A stretch of DNA of 57,071 bases from an uncultured Polaribacter sp. (GTDB taxonomy: Bacteria > Bacteroidota > Bacteroidia > Flavobacteriales > Flavobacteriaceae): the NCBI GenBank assembly GCA_913020555.1, contig CAJWAC010000005.1:1-57071 (forward strand). Direction: 5' to 3'. The position numbers were made by a program, and so were the translations under genes. Position 1 is the stretch's first letter; each line of letters starts with the position of its first letter. Positions 9,822 to 18,856 of the stretch are shown here, piece by piece. The notes under the pieces were generated by a model that searched no databases, was not told where the DNA came from, and saw only the letters and a list, made by a program, of their open reading frames with translations.

Positions 9822-10598
9822 ATGAAAAAGATACTTCAAATTTTAAATGGAATTGCTTTTGTATCCGTAGTTTTTATCAATTATTTGTCAAATACAGGAG
9901 TTATGAATGGAAAGACTATTGGAAGTTTATCCGATTCAATTCGCTCGCTTTTTACCCCTGCCGGTTATGCTTTTTCTATTTGGGGATTGATTTATTTGTT
10001 CCTTTTAGGGTTTGTAATCTATCAAGGTAGAAGCTTATTTGTAAAAGTTAAAAATGATGATTTTGTTGAGAAAATCGGTTTTTGGTTTATTATTTCTTGT
10101 ATAGCAAATAGCGCTTGGATTTTTGCTTGGATTTATGAATATACAGGTGTTTCTTGCATTTTTATATTTCTATTACTTGTTTCAATTTTAAAAATTATTA
10201 TCAATAATAAAATGCAAATTGAAGAGATAAAAACTTCAAAATTATTATTTGTAAGTTTACCTTTTGTAATTTACGGAGGTTGGGTTACAGTGGCTAGTGT
10301 TGCTAACGTTTCATCATATTTAGTAAAGATTAATTGGAATGGATTTGGAATTTCAGCAGAAATATGGACAATTATTTTGATTCTTATTGCAACCTTAATA
10401 AATATAATTGTAATCTATAAACGTAAAATGTATGCTTTTGCTTTAGTTGGGGCCTGGGCTTTAACGGCAATAGGTATTGCTAATAAAGAGAATTATAATA
10501 CTATTGCAATAATTGCTTTTACTGCAGCTTTGCTCTTGGTTTTAGTTAGCTTGTTTATAAAGTTTAAAAAAGTATTTTTCAAAAATAGATCTTCATAA
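9822..10598 (+). CDS. TspO/MBR-related tryptophan-rich membrane protein
   Basis: A 258-residue integral membrane protein with about seven hydrophobic segments. The first part contains FTPAGYAFSIWGLIYLFL, the sequence typical of the long TspO/MBR-related group, and tryptophans recur in the later helices (SAWIFAWIYEYTG, VGAWALTAIGIA). Classical TspO proteins are five-helix tetrapyrrole/cholesterol binders of about 160 residues; this longer type is usually annotated tryptophan-rich sensory protein and its ligand is unknown. It is divergent from holB and is followed by pgk after 87 bp with a separate -7 box. Confidence 0.72.
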   Translation: MKKILQILNGIAFVSVVFINYLSNTGVMNGKTIGSLSDSIRSLFTPAGYAFSIWGLIYLFLLGFVIYQGRSLFVKVKNDDFVEKIGFWFIISCIANSAWIFAWIYEYTGVSCIFIFLLLVSILKIIINNKMQIEEIKTSKLLFVSLPFVIYGGWVTVASVANVSSYLVKINWNGFGISAEIWTIILILIATLINIIVIYKRKMYAFALVGAWALTAIGIANKENYNTIAIIAFTAALLLVLVSLFIKFKKVFFKNRSS

Positions 10599-10660
10599 AA
10601 CTATCGAAAACGATAACTTAACTTTTCTGTTTTCATTTACAAAAACCGTAAATAAAAAAG

Positions 10661-10668
10661 TATTTTTG
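10661..10668 (+). promoter_or_regulatory. -7 box of pgk promoter (TATTTTTG)
   Basis: TATTTTTG fits the TAnnTTTG -7 consensus and ends 17 bp before the pgk ATG. No clear -33 TTTG at standard spacing was found, so this is a single-box call. Confidence 0.45.
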
Positions 10669-10685
10669 TTAAAAATAGATCCATA

Positions 10686-11873
10686 ATGAATACTTTAAAC
10701 GATTTTAATTTCGAGAATAAGAAAGCAATTATACGTGTAGATTTTAACGTGCCTTTAAATGACAAATTTGAAGTTACTGATACTACAAGAATTCAAGCTG
10801 CAAAACCAACTATTATTAAAATTTTAGAAGATGGTGGGAGTTGTGTTTTAATGTCTCACTTAGGTCGTCCAAAAGGTAAACAAGACGAATTTTCTTTGCG
10901 TCATATTGTAAAATCTGTAATTGATATTATTGGTTGCAATGTAAAATTTGTAGATGATTGTGTAGGTGATAAAGTTGAAGAAGCAGTTGCTAATTTAGTT
11001 GATGGAGAAATCTTATTATTAGAAAATCTTCGTTTTTATGATGAGGAAAAAAAAGGTGATGTTGCTTTTGCCGAAAAATTATCAAAATATGGAGATATTT
11101 ATGTAAATGATGCTTTTGGTACAGCGCATAGAGCACATGCATCAACAACTATTATTGCACAGTTTTTTAAAGAAAATAAATGTTTTGGAAGTTTGTTAGC
11201 TAGAGAAATTGAAAGTATTGATAAAGTTCTAAATAATTCTGAAAAACCTGTTTTAGCTATTTTAGGAGGTGCAAAAGTGTCCTCAAAAATTACAGTAATT
11301 GAAAATATTTTAGATAAAGTAGATCATTTGATTATTGGCGGTGGAATGAGTTTTACGTTTATTAAAGCCCAAGGAGGTAAAATTGGAAACTCAATTTGCG
11401 AAGATGATAAAATGGAATTAGCACTTGAAATTTTAAAACAAGCTAAAGCTAAAAATGTACAAGTTCATATTCCTGTGGATGTAATTGCTGCTGATGATTT
11501 TAGTAATGATGCAAATACACAAATTTGTGATATTGATGCTATTCCTGATGGTTGGGAAGGTGTTGATGCTGGTCTAAAATCTCAAGAAAATTTTGATGGC
11601 GTAGTTAATCAATGTAAAACCATTTTATGGAATGGTCCTTTAGGTGTTTTTGAAATGGAATCTTTTGCTGGTGGAACAATTGCCTTAGGTCATTCTATTG
11701 ACAAAGCAACAAAGAATGGAGCTTTTTCTTTAGTAGGTGGTGGTGATTCTGTTGCCGCAGTTAAACAATTTGGTTTTGCAGATAAAGTAAGTTATGTTTC
11801 CACTGGAGGCGGGGCAATGCTAGAAATGTTAGAAGGGAAAAATTTACCAGGTATTGAGGCTATTTTAAAATAG
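10686..11873 (+). CDS. pgk: phosphoglycerate kinase
   Basis: Glycolytic/gluconeogenic conversion of 1,3-bisphosphoglycerate + ADP to 3-phosphoglycerate + ATP. 395 residues, the usual bacterial length. Motifs: RVDFNVPL (17-24), SHLGRPKG (57-64), LLLENLRFY and [12 protein letters not shown] in the N-domain; [12 protein letters not shown] and [20 protein letters not shown] and the C-terminal GGGDSVAAV nucleotide-binding loop in the C-domain. Monocistronic: own -7 box before it and a strong terminator after it. Confidence 0.97.
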   Translation: MNTLNDFNFENKKAIIRVDFNVPLNDKFEVTDTTRIQAAKPTIIKILEDGGSCVLMSHLGRPKGKQDEFSLRHIVKSVIDIIGCNVKFVDDCVGDKVEEAVANLVDGEILLLENLRFYDEEKKGDVAFAEKLSKYGDIYVNDAFGTAHRAHASTTIIAQFFKENKCFGSLLAREIESIDKVLNNSEKPVLAILGGAKVSSKITVIENILDKVDHLIIGGGMSFTFIKAQGGKIGNSICEDDKMELALEILKQAKAKNVQVHIPVDVIAADDFSNDANTQICDIDAIPDGWEGVDAGLKSQENFDGVVNQCKTILWNGPLGVFEMESFAGGTIALGHSIDKATKNGAFSLVGGGDSVAAVKQFGFADKVSYVSTGGGAMLEMLEGKNLPGIEAILK

Positions 11874-11954
11874 AATAAGTCCTATTAGGTTTTTGTAAAA
11901 TAAATAAATAGATAGAAAAGGCATCAAGTTTTTTCTTATAATTAATGATGATGA

Positions 11955-11988
11955 GCGTATAATTTTTTAAAATTGTACGCTTTTTTTT
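11955..11988 (+). terminator. rho-independent terminator after pgk
   Basis: Stem GCGTATAATTTT (11955-11966) pairs with AAAATTGTACGC (11969-11980) with one T-G wobble, followed by eight T residues. It lies about 80 bp after the pgk stop and before the Tas-like reductase, so it separates the two units. Confidence 0.85.
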
Positions 11989-12084
11989 AATACTAGAATT
12001 AGCTTTAATTTCGTTTTGAAATCTAGTTTCTTGTAAAATATTTACAATTACTAGATTTTATTAACAAATGCACATATTAAAAAA

Positions 12085-13125
12085 ATGAAATACACCACAT
12101 TACCAAATACGGATACTAAAGTTTCTAAAATTTGTTTAGGAACAATGACTTGGGGGAAACAAAATACAGAAGCAGATGGTCACGAACAAATGGATTTTGC
12201 TTTAGATGCTGGAGTAAACTTTTTTGATACAGCAGAATTGTACTCAGTACCTGCAACTCCAGAAACTTATGGAGCTACCGAAAAAATTATAGGTACTTGG
12301 TTAAAAAAAACAGGAAATAGAGATAAAGTAGTTTTAGCTTCTAAAATTGCTGGTGGTGGAGATTATACTGCACACATTAGAAAAGGAGGTTTAAATAGAG
12401 AAAATATTATTGATGCTATTCATAAAAGCTTAAATCGGTTACAAACAGATTATATTGATTTATACCAGTTGCATTGGCCAAATAGAGGTGTAAATGTTTT
12501 TGGAACTCGTGATTTTCCGACAAAAACGGCAAATCAAGAAGCAGAAAATCATCTAGAAATTTTAGAGACGTTACAAGATTTTATTAAACAAGGAAAGATA
12601 AAACACATCGGTTTATCAAATGAAACTCCTTGGGGTACTATGAAATACATGCAAGCTGCTACAACCCATAATTTACCGAAACCAGTTACCGTACAGAATT
12701 CATATTCTATGATTCACAGAGGTTATGAAGTTGGTATGAGTGAGGTGTCTTTGCGTGAAAATATTGGTTTATTGGCATATTCTCCTTTAGCTCAAGGTGT
12801 TTTATCTGGGAAATATTTGGACGGAAATAAACCTGAAGGAGCAAGAGGAACTTTATTTCCAAGATTTATTGCAAGATACATGGGTGAGGGTTCTTTAGAG
12901 GCTGTTAGCAGGTATGAAAATATTGCAAAGAAAAACGGAATTACATTAACTGAAATGTCTTTAGCTTTTGTAAATCAGTTACCTTTTGTTACAAGCAATA
13001 TAATTGGTGCTACAAAAATGAATCAACTAAAAGAAAATATTAATTCGATTAACATAGAATTATCTGATGAAATTCTAAAAGAAATTAATTCAGTTCACGC
13101 TGCAATTCCTAATCCTGCGCCATAG
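12085..13125 (+). CDS. tas: Tas-like NADP(H)-dependent aldo-keto reductase
   Basis: A 346-residue TIM-barrel oxidoreductase. The catalytic tetrad of the superfamily can be placed at Asp48 and Tyr53 (NFFDTAELY), Lys87 (LASKIAG) and His130 (YQLHWP). Sequence along the whole length, including GLGTMTWG-type start, ETYGATE, SNETPWGTMKY and the AIPNPAP end, resembles E. coli Tas. Substrate unknown; Tas-type enzymes reduce aldehydes and ketones. It stands alone between the pgk terminator and the tRNA pair. Confidence 0.85.
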   Translation: MKYTTLPNTDTKVSKICLGTMTWGKQNTEADGHEQMDFALDAGVNFFDTAELYSVPATPETYGATEKIIGTWLKKTGNRDKVVLASKIAGGGDYTAHIRKGGLNRENIIDAIHKSLNRLQTDYIDLYQLHWPNRGVNVFGTRDFPTKTANQEAENHLEILETLQDFIKQGKIKHIGLSNETPWGTMKYMQAATTHNLPKPVTVQNSYSMIHRGYEVGMSEVSLRENIGLLAYSPLAQGVLSGKYLDGNKPEGARGTLFPRFIARYMGEGSLEAVSRYENIAKKNGITLTEMSLAFVNQLPFVTSNIIGATKMNQLKENINSINIELSDEILKEINSVHAAIPNPAP

Positions 13126-13182
13126 ATTTTGGAAAGGTTTTGGAATAGATGTGAAATAAATTATTAAAAAAGACTGAAACTA

Positions 13183-13213
13183 TTTGTTAGATATTTAAAA
13201 CTTATTATATTTG
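13183..13213 (+). promoter_or_regulatory. Bacteroidota promoter for the tRNA-Gly/tRNA-Leu unit
   Basis: TTTG at 13183-13186, exactly 19 bp, then TATATTTG at 13206-13213: a full match to the TTTG-N19-TAnnTTTG pattern of the Bacteroidota primary sigma factor. It is placed about 65 bp before the first tRNA, leaving a processed leader. Confidence 0.82.
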
Positions 13214-13280
13214 CAACCGCTTAATGAATCAGATGTTTTTAAACACTAAAAATTAAGTATAAGTTCTTGTAATTACGACT

Positions 13281-13352
13281 GCGAAAGTAGCTCAGGGGTA
13301 GAGCATCACCTTGCCAAGGTGGGGGTCGCGGGTTCAAATCCCGTCTTTCGCT
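13281..13352 (+). tRNA. tRNA-Gly (GCC)
   Basis: A full cloverleaf can be drawn: acceptor GCGAAAG/CTTTCGC, D-arm GCTC...GAGC, anticodon stem TCACC/GGTGG around loop TTGCCAA with anticodon GCC at 13313-13315, T-arm with GGTTCAAAT. No CCA is encoded. First of a two-tRNA unit. Confidence 0.96.
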
Positions 13353-13372
13353 CTATTTTATAAAATACCAAT

Positions 13373-13458
13373 GCTGAAGTGGTGGAATTGGTAGACACGC
13401 TGGACTTAAAATCCAGTGAGCAGTAATGCTCGTATGGGTTCAAGTCCCATCTTCAGTA
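13373..13458 (+). tRNA. tRNA-Leu (UAA)
   Basis: Long variable arm typical of tRNA-Leu (GAGCAGTAATGCTC). Acceptor GCTGAAG pairs with CTTCAGT, with a G-U at the first pair. Anticodon stem CTGGA/TCCAG, loop CTTAAAA, anticodon TAA at 13407-13409. It follows tRNA-Gly by 20 bp and shares its promoter and terminator. Confidence 0.96.
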
Positions 13459-13462
13459 CAAT

Positions 13463-13498
13463 AACCGTTGTTAATCTTTTGATTTTCAACGGTTTTTT
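13463..13498 (+). terminator. terminator of the tRNA-Gly/tRNA-Leu unit
   Basis: AACCGTTG (13463-13470) pairs with CAACGGTT (13487-13494), followed by a T run, starting only 5 bp after tRNA-Leu. Confidence 0.85.
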
Positions 13499-13724
13499 GG
13501 TTTATATAATTTGTGATTTTTGTATAAATGAGCTATTCTGAATTAAATTTAAAAATTGTAACTCTTTAAATTTTGTAAAAAAATGATAATTAGAATACCT
13601 CTGCATTTATCAACATTTTATAATTTTAATCCTTTTCTCAATTTAAAAATTAGAAGTTGAAAATAGCCAAGGATGTAAAGAAAAATATTACTTTAATCCA
13701 GAAAATATTTAAGCGTATTTAATT
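13499..13724. other. AT-rich intergenic stretch, no gene seen
   Basis: About 225 bp between the tRNA terminator and the GSCFA gene. No ORF with coding character and no clean TTTG-N19-TAnnTTTG promoter were recognised; the promoter of the GSCFA gene should lie here. Confidence 0.5.
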
Positions 13725-14675
13725 ATGAAACTCCAAACCAAAATACCAATACAAAAACAAGATGTAAAACGTATTGATTACAATTCTAAAATAGTAGTAT
13801 TAGGTTCTTGTTTTTCTGAAAATATTGGAAATAAATTAAAGTATTTTAAGTTTCAATCTACTCAAAATCCTTTAGGAATTCTTTTTCATCCAAAAGCAAT
13901 AGAAAATTTAATTGTAAATGCAATTAATAAAAAGGAATACTCACAAAATGATTTAATGTTTCAAAATGAACGTTGGCATTGTTTTGATGCGCATTCTAGT
14001 TTAAGTTCTATAGATAAAAATGAGATTCTTAAAAATTTAAATTTAGCAATTCTTAATACACATCAAAAAATAAAGGACGCTTCGCATATTTTTATCACTT
14101 TAGGCACTGCGTGGGTTTATAGATTTAAGGAAAGTGGTAAGATTGTGGCGAATTGTCATAAAATTCCACAGAAAAAATTCTCAAAAGAAATTTTACAAGT
14201 TGATGAAATTTCCGATAGTTTGTCTGCAATAATCAAACTGATTAGAACAGTAAATAGAAATGTAGAAATTGTATTTACAGTTTCTCCTGTAAGACATATA
14301 AAAGATGGTTTTGTAGAAAACATGCAAAGTAAAAGTCATTTAATTTCTGCTATCCATAAAACAATTGAGAAAAAGAAAAGTGCATGTTACTTTCCATCCT
14401 ATGAAATAATGATGGACGAATTACGAGATTATAGATTTTATAGCGAGGACATGATTCATCCCAATAAAACAGCTATAAATTACATTTGGGATAAATTTCT
14501 AGCCACTTGGTTTTTAGAAGAAACATTGCCTACATTAAAAGAAGTAGATGCTATTCAGAGAGGTATTTCTCACAAATCTTTTAATGAAAATTCTAAGGAG
14601 CATCAACTATTTTTAAAGAATTTAAATGCTAAAAAAACCAAGCTTCAAGAACAATTTTCTTTTATGAAGTTTTAA
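13725..14675 (+). CDS. GSCFA domain-containing protein
   Basis: A 316-residue soluble protein with the family motif at residues 27-33 (VLGSCFSENIG). GSCFA proteins belong to the SGNH/GDSL-like hydrolase fold, with the Ser of GSCF as likely nucleophile; the C-terminal FYSEDMIHPNKTAINYIW segment supplies an Asp-x-x-His block typical of that fold (DMIHPN). This supports an esterase- or acyl-modifying role, but no substrate is known. No signal peptide is seen. It converges with the rhodanese gene with only 7 bp between the stops. Confidence 0.85.
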   Translation: MKLQTKIPIQKQDVKRIDYNSKIVVLGSCFSENIGNKLKYFKFQSTQNPLGILFHPKAIENLIVNAINKKEYSQNDLMFQNERWHCFDAHSSLSSIDKNEILKNLNLAILNTHQKIKDASHIFITLGTAWVYRFKESGKIVANCHKIPQKKFSKEILQVDEISDSLSAIIKLIRTVNRNVEIVFTVSPVRHIKDGFVENMQSKSHLISAIHKTIEKKKSACYFPSYEIMMDELRDYRFYSEDMIHPNKTAINYIWDKFLATWFLEETLPTLKEVDAIQRGISHKSFNENSKEHQLFLKNLNAKKTKLQEQFSFMKF

Positions 14676-14682
14676 ATAGTAA

Positions 14683-14997
14683 TTATTCTTCTATATACTG
14701 ATTAACATTTTGCCAAGGGCCACCATTAATAACGTCTAATCCGTTTTGCATTAAAAATTGTCTTGCTTGGCCACTTCTGCCTCCACTTTTGCAAACAGCT
14801 ATAATTGGTTTATTCCATGATTTTATTTCATCAATTTTTACTGGAATTAAATTAAGAACAATATGTTGAGATTTTGCTATATGTCCATCATCCCATTCCA
14901 TTTGAGTTCTTACATCTAAAATAATAGCTCCTTTATTTAAATACTCTTTAATTTCGTTTGATGAATCTTTTTGACTAAAAATTCCAAATAATCCCAT
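14683..14997 (-). CDS. rhodanese-like domain protein
   Basis: A 104-residue single-domain rhodanese. The active loop is CKSGGRS with Cys69 as persulfide-forming residue; the N-terminal LDVRTQMEWDDGHI segment is the usual rhodanese signature. Single-domain forms act as sulfur carriers or sulfurtransferases in the cytoplasm. It starts 10 bp after the aromatic amino acid hydroxylase gene and is probably co-transcribed with it. Confidence 0.9.
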   Translation of the reverse strand: MGLFGIFSQKDSSNEIKEYLNKGAIILDVRTQMEWDDGHIAKSQHIVLNLIPVKIDEIKSWNKPIIAVCKSGGRSGQARQFLMQNGLDVINGGPWQNVNQYIEE

Positions 14998-15007
14998 ATA
15001 TTATTTC

Positions 15008-16768
15008 TTAAGATTGATGTTCTTTTACTTTTAATAAATCCAATCCATTTTGAATTAACTTTGTGAACTTTACTTCTTTTTGTAAATGGTTTAAGTGCAA
15101 CAAAATGTCTTCTTGAATTGCATAATTCTTATGCAAAGCTACTTCATATAATTCTAATGGCAATAACCAATCTGTCGAAAATTTTGTTTTTATCAGTTTA
15201 AAAATTGAAGAAATTATTTTTTCAGTTGATGTATCTTCTTCACGCATCAATTTAACTTGAGCATATAAATCATACAATAAATGTTGATTTTCACTATATA
15301 TAATTTTGTGAGTTTTAGTTTCAGAAACTTTTCCAAAATCAGAAAAAGAAGTAACGTCTGCAGTGCCTGAAAAGGCAGAAACAACTTCTTTGCCCACAGC
15401 CATATCATACAAGCCCCAATCTGGTTGAAACAAAATCTCATCTTTGTAGGTTACTGTACATTCATCAAAAGTGATGATCAAAATCTTACCACGTAAATCT
15501 CGAGTTCCAGTAACTGACCTGCCAGATAGTTTAATACCACTCTCAAACTCTAAAGTCATAAACTCACCCTCGTAAATTCCGTAAGCCTTTAAATCTCTTG
15601 GGCTCATATCTTCAATTGGTAAATTGATTCCTTTTAATTTTCCTATAGGACTCCCAAATCCATTTCGATGCACATCAGTGCCATGTCCAATCAATTCTTT
15701 ATCTCTATTGGCTAAAGCCGTTAAGCCCTTAGTCTGAAAATAAGCTACTTTATTATTTTTAAATTTGATAACCCTATCAAATTTTCCAGAAATCTGGATT
15801 CCTGTTGTTAATTCGATAGTACCAATATTTTTAGAATCAATTAATTTTTCAATACCTCTTAAACCTCCGTTTCTTAAAGCCATAGTATTTGCAAACTCAT
15901 CTAATACCAAGCTTAAATATGCAAAATCTGGGGTAACAAATAACTGTGGTTGAGGTTTTGTAATATCAAAATTCTGAGTTGCTGCTTCTATAGAATATGG
16001 TCTTTTTTTAACTTGTTTTTGCATGCACCAAGCACTTTCTCCTATCGAAGAAAGTAAACCAGCTCCATAAATCTTCGGGTTTTCTAAAGTGCCAATTAAA
16101 CCATATTCTACTGTCCACCAATGTAAATTTCTAATCATTGCCATTTCAGACAATTCTCCCATGTTATTTTGTAGCCATTCTACTTTTTCTTGAGCCTTAT
16201 CTATTTCTTCTTTTGTAGAGTTTGGATTTTCTTTTAAAATTGACAAAAGTCTAATGGCTTCGTACATTTCATAATCCTTGGATGATGAAATTGCTTTGCT
16301 GCCGATTTCTCCAAATCGTCTTAAATATTCAGAATATTCTGGATTTGCAATAATAGGTGCATGACCTGCTGCTTCATGTATAATATCTGGGGCAGGTGTA
16401 TATTCAATATGATTTATGGTTCGCATATCAGATGCAATTACCAAAACATTATATGCTTGAAATTCCATAAATGCATTTGGCGGAATAAAACCATCAACAG
16501 AAACAGCTGCCCAACCAATTTCTTTTAGAATTCTGTTCATACCTTCCATATGAGGAATATTTTCTAGAGATATACCTGTTTTTTGTAAACCAGGTAAATA
16601 AGATTTATGAGCTACTTTACTCAAATAATCAATATTCATTCGCATTACATATCTCCATACGGCTTGGTTTTGTGCCGTGTACTCTTCATAAGGTTGTTTT
16701 ACGACAAACTTATGTAAATGTTTGGGTAATTTTTTTGTAACTGAGTTTAATTCAAAGTGTGATTCCAT
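15008..16768 (-). CDS. aromatic amino acid hydroxylase (phenylalanine 4-monooxygenase-like), long form
   Basis: Pterin-dependent non-haem iron enzyme, most likely Phe to Tyr. The iron ligands are visible: HEAAGH with His131 and His136, and Glu221 in WWTVEYGLIG. The catalytic domain covers about residues 25-330. Usual bacterial PhhA is about 260-300 residues; this protein has roughly 250 extra residues (340-586) after the catalytic domain, rich in beta strands and then helical, without an obvious N-terminal ACT domain. Such long forms are typical of Bacteroidota as I recall, and the role of the extension is unknown. Followed closely by a rhodanese. Confidence 0.88.
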   Translation of the reverse strand: MESHFELNSVTKKLPKHLHKFVVKQPYEEYTAQNQAVWRYVMRMNIDYLSKVAHKSYLPGLQKTGISLENIPHMEGMNRILKEIGWAAVSVDGFIPPNAFMEFQAYNVLVIASDMRTINHIEYTPAPDIIHEAAGHAPIIANPEYSEYLRRFGEIGSKAISSSKDYEMYEAIRLLSILKENPNSTKEEIDKAQEKVEWLQNNMGELSEMAMIRNLHWWTVEYGLIGTLENPKIYGAGLLSSIGESAWCMQKQVKKRPYSIEAATQNFDITKPQPQLFVTPDFAYLSLVLDEFANTMALRNGGLRGIEKLIDSKNIGTIELTTGIQISGKFDRVIKFKNNKVAYFQTKGLTALANRDKELIGHGTDVHRNGFGSPIGKLKGINLPIEDMSPRDLKAYGIYEGEFMTLEFESGIKLSGRSVTGTRDLRGKILIITFDECTVTYKDEILFQPDWGLYDMAVGKEVVSAFSGTADVTSFSDFGKVSETKTHKIIYSENQHLLYDLYAQVKLMREEDTSTEKIISSIFKLIKTKFSTDWLLPLELYEVALHKNYAIQEDILLHLNHLQKEVKFTKLIQNGLDLLKVKEHQS

Positions 16769-16885
16769 TAAAAATTCAATAAAATTTACTTTGTAAAATT
16801 ACGATTTTTGCAATAAATTAATCCTTTTTTTCTTGTTAAAAATTGATTCATAAACAGAATATATGTTTTTTTATTAAATCAATAA

Positions 16886-16917
16886 TTGTAACAATTTATC
16901 AAAAATAGCTACATATA
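16886..16917 (+). promoter_or_regulatory. ECF-sigma-like promoter of the 85-aa membrane protein
   Basis: TTGTAAC at 16886-16892, 15 bp, then GCTACATATA at 16908-16917, ending 17 bp before the ATG. Exactly the same two blocks with the same spacing precede the 100-aa membrane protein at 40.5 kb. It lacks the TAnnTTTG box, and the AAC-type upstream block with a C-rich downstream block resembles ECF promoters; the sigma factor is an inference. Confidence 0.6.
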
Positions 16918-16934
16918 TTTTAAAGGGTTTAGCT

Positions 16935-17192
16935 ATGAGTTTTACATCACATATGATCGCAAGTTTAAAACATAATAAAAGAGAGCGAGTTTCTGCGTTT
17001 GAAAAACTAAAAAATTTTAAAGAAGGAAATAATATTCAAGTAAAATTTAATAAAAAAGCTAGTTCTTATCAACTTAAAAAAATTAGAGAAAAACTTACTA
17101 CTGAAAATAGAATTAGAAATAGAAGAAATTTATTGATTTTGGTGATTGTGATGTCAGTAATTATTTATGTTGTAGGTTTTGTAAAATTATAA
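16935..17192 (+). CDS. small basic membrane protein of unknown function
   Basis: 85 residues: a basic soluble N-terminal part of about 60 residues with many Lys/Arg, then one C-terminal membrane helix (LLILVIVMSVIIYVVGFV, about 65-82). Similar flavobacterial proteins are, from memory, sometimes labelled riboflavin synthase subunit beta, but nothing in this sequence resembles lumazine or riboflavin synthase, so that name should not be used. Topology is probably cytoplasmic N-terminus with a tail anchor. Same plan and same promoter blocks as the 100-aa protein at 40487-40789. Confidence 0.75.
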   Translation: MSFTSHMIASLKHNKRERVSAFEKLKNFKEGNNIQVKFNKKASSYQLKKIREKLTTENRIRNRRNLLILVIVMSVIIYVVGFVKL

Positions 17193-17336
17193 ATTAAAAA
17201 GGAACTTTATCTAATTAATTATTTTAACGCTTTCTGTATTTTTATTTTTTTCCAGACATTGGTAACTTTATCGGTTTCGTAGAATTTTAAAACTGACTTA
17301 AAAATCTTTCTTATTTTTACGACATAAACTATATAA

Positions 17337-18854
17337 ATGAACAAGAAAGTTATTTTGATGATTTTAGATGGATGGGGTATTACACAAGACCCAAAAGTCT
17401 CAGCAATTTACAATGCAAAAACACCTTACATTAATGCTTTATATGATAAATACCCTAATGCAGAGTTAAGAACCGATGGAGAACATGTAGGTTTGCCAGC
17501 AGGTCAAATGGGGAATTCTGAAGTAGGTCATATGAATTTAGGTGCAGGTAGAATCGTTTATCAAAATTTAGCTAGAATCAACAAAGCTGTTAAAGAGAAG
17601 ACTTTGGGTAAAGAAAAAGTATTATTGGATACTTTTAAATATGCCAAAGAAAATAAGAAAAATGTTCATTTGTTAGGTTTGGTTTCTAATGGTGGAATTC
17701 ATGCACACATCAATCATTTAAAAGGAATTTTAGATGTTGCTAAAGAAAATGAAGTTGATAACGTTTTTTTACATGCATTTACAGATGGTAGAGATTGTGA
17801 TCCAAAATCAGGTACTTATTTCATAAATGATATTCAAGAATATATGAAAGAAAGCACCGGAGAATTAGCTTCTGTGACTGGGCGCTATTATGCTATGGAT
17901 AGAGATAATAGATGGGAAAGGGTAGGTGAAGCTTATAATGGACTCGTAAACGGAATTGGGTTGAAAACTCAAGATATTATTGCCACTATAAACCAAAACT
18001 ATAAAGAAGGTTTAACTGATGAGTTTCACAAACCAATCATTATTACTGACGAAGATGGTTCACCAAAAACAACAATAAAAGAAGGTGATGCAGTTGTTTT
18101 CTTTAATTACAGAACAGATAGAGGAAGAGAACTAACCAATGCCTTATGTCAGAATGATTTCCCTGAATTTGGAATGAAAAAGTTAGACTTGTATTTTACA
18201 ACCATCACATTATATGATGCATCTTTTAAAGGCATTAATGTTATTTATAATAATGATAATATTAAAAATACACTAGGAGAAGTTTTAGCATTAGCAGGTA
18301 AAAAACAAATTAGAATCGCTGAGACAGAGAAATATCCTCATGTAACTTTTTTCTTTTCTGGAGGTCAAGAAGAACCTTTTATAGGTGAATCTAGAATTTT
18401 ACGAAACTCGCCAAAGGTTGCTACTTACGATTTAAAACCAGAAATGTCTGCCTACGAATTAAAAGATGCCTTGTGTAAAGATTTAGAAAAAGGCGAAGCT
18501 GACTTTGTCTGCTTAAATTTTGCAAATGGAGATATGGTAGGGCATACAGGAATTATGCAAGCTGCTATAAAAGCTTGCGAAGCTGTTGATATTTGCGCAA
18601 AAGAAGTTATAGAAACTGGTTTAGCAAATGGATACTCTACTTTGTTAATCGCAGATCACGGAAACTGTGAAACAATGATGAATCCAGATGGTTCTCCTCA
18701 CACAGCACACACTACAAATCCAGTACCTTTTATTTTAATTGATAAAGAAATAAAATCAATAAAAAGTGGTATTTTGGGCGACATTGCTCCTACAATCTTG
18801 GAATTGATTGGAGTTGAAAAACCCAAAGAAATGACACAAAACTCACTATTGTAA
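17337..18854 (+). CDS. gpmI: 2,3-bisphosphoglycerate-independent phosphoglycerate mutase
   Basis: Interconverts 3- and 2-phosphoglycerate through a phosphoserine intermediate using two metal ions. 505 residues, normal length. Visible: DGWG with metal-binding Asp11, GQMGNSEVGHMNLGAGR with nucleophile Ser61, GRYYAMDRD and FFNYRTDRGRE substrate segments, and the C-terminal ADHGNCE metal site. Two base pairs separate it from the following lipoprotein gene, so they are co-transcribed. Confidence 0.97.
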   Translation: MNKKVILMILDGWGITQDPKVSAIYNAKTPYINALYDKYPNAELRTDGEHVGLPAGQMGNSEVGHMNLGAGRIVYQNLARINKAVKEKTLGKEKVLLDTFKYAKENKKNVHLLGLVSNGGIHAHINHLKGILDVAKENEVDNVFLHAFTDGRDCDPKSGTYFINDIQEYMKESTGELASVTGRYYAMDRDNRWERVGEAYNGLVNGIGLKTQDIIATINQNYKEGLTDEFHKPIIITDEDGSPKTTIKEGDAVVFFNYRTDRGRELTNALCQNDFPEFGMKKLDLYFTTITLYDASFKGINVIYNNDNIKNTLGEVLALAGKKQIRIAETEKYPHVTFFFSGGQEEPFIGESRILRNSPKVATYDLKPEMSAYELKDALCKDLEKGEADFVCLNFANGDMVGHTGIMQAAIKACEAVDICAKEVIETGLANGYSTLLIADHGNCETMMNPDGSPHTAHTTNPVPFILIDKEIKSIKSGILGDIAPTILELIGVEKPKEMTQNSLL

Positions 18855-18856
18855 TT

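Noticed and set aside
16935..17192. Annotation as riboflavin synthase beta subunit
   Set aside because: No resemblance to lumazine synthase; it is a basic tail-anchored membrane protein.
17260..17300. GGTAAC...GTAG before gpmI as another ECF-like promoter
   Set aside because: The spacing is 12 bp instead of 16 and the second block does not match.
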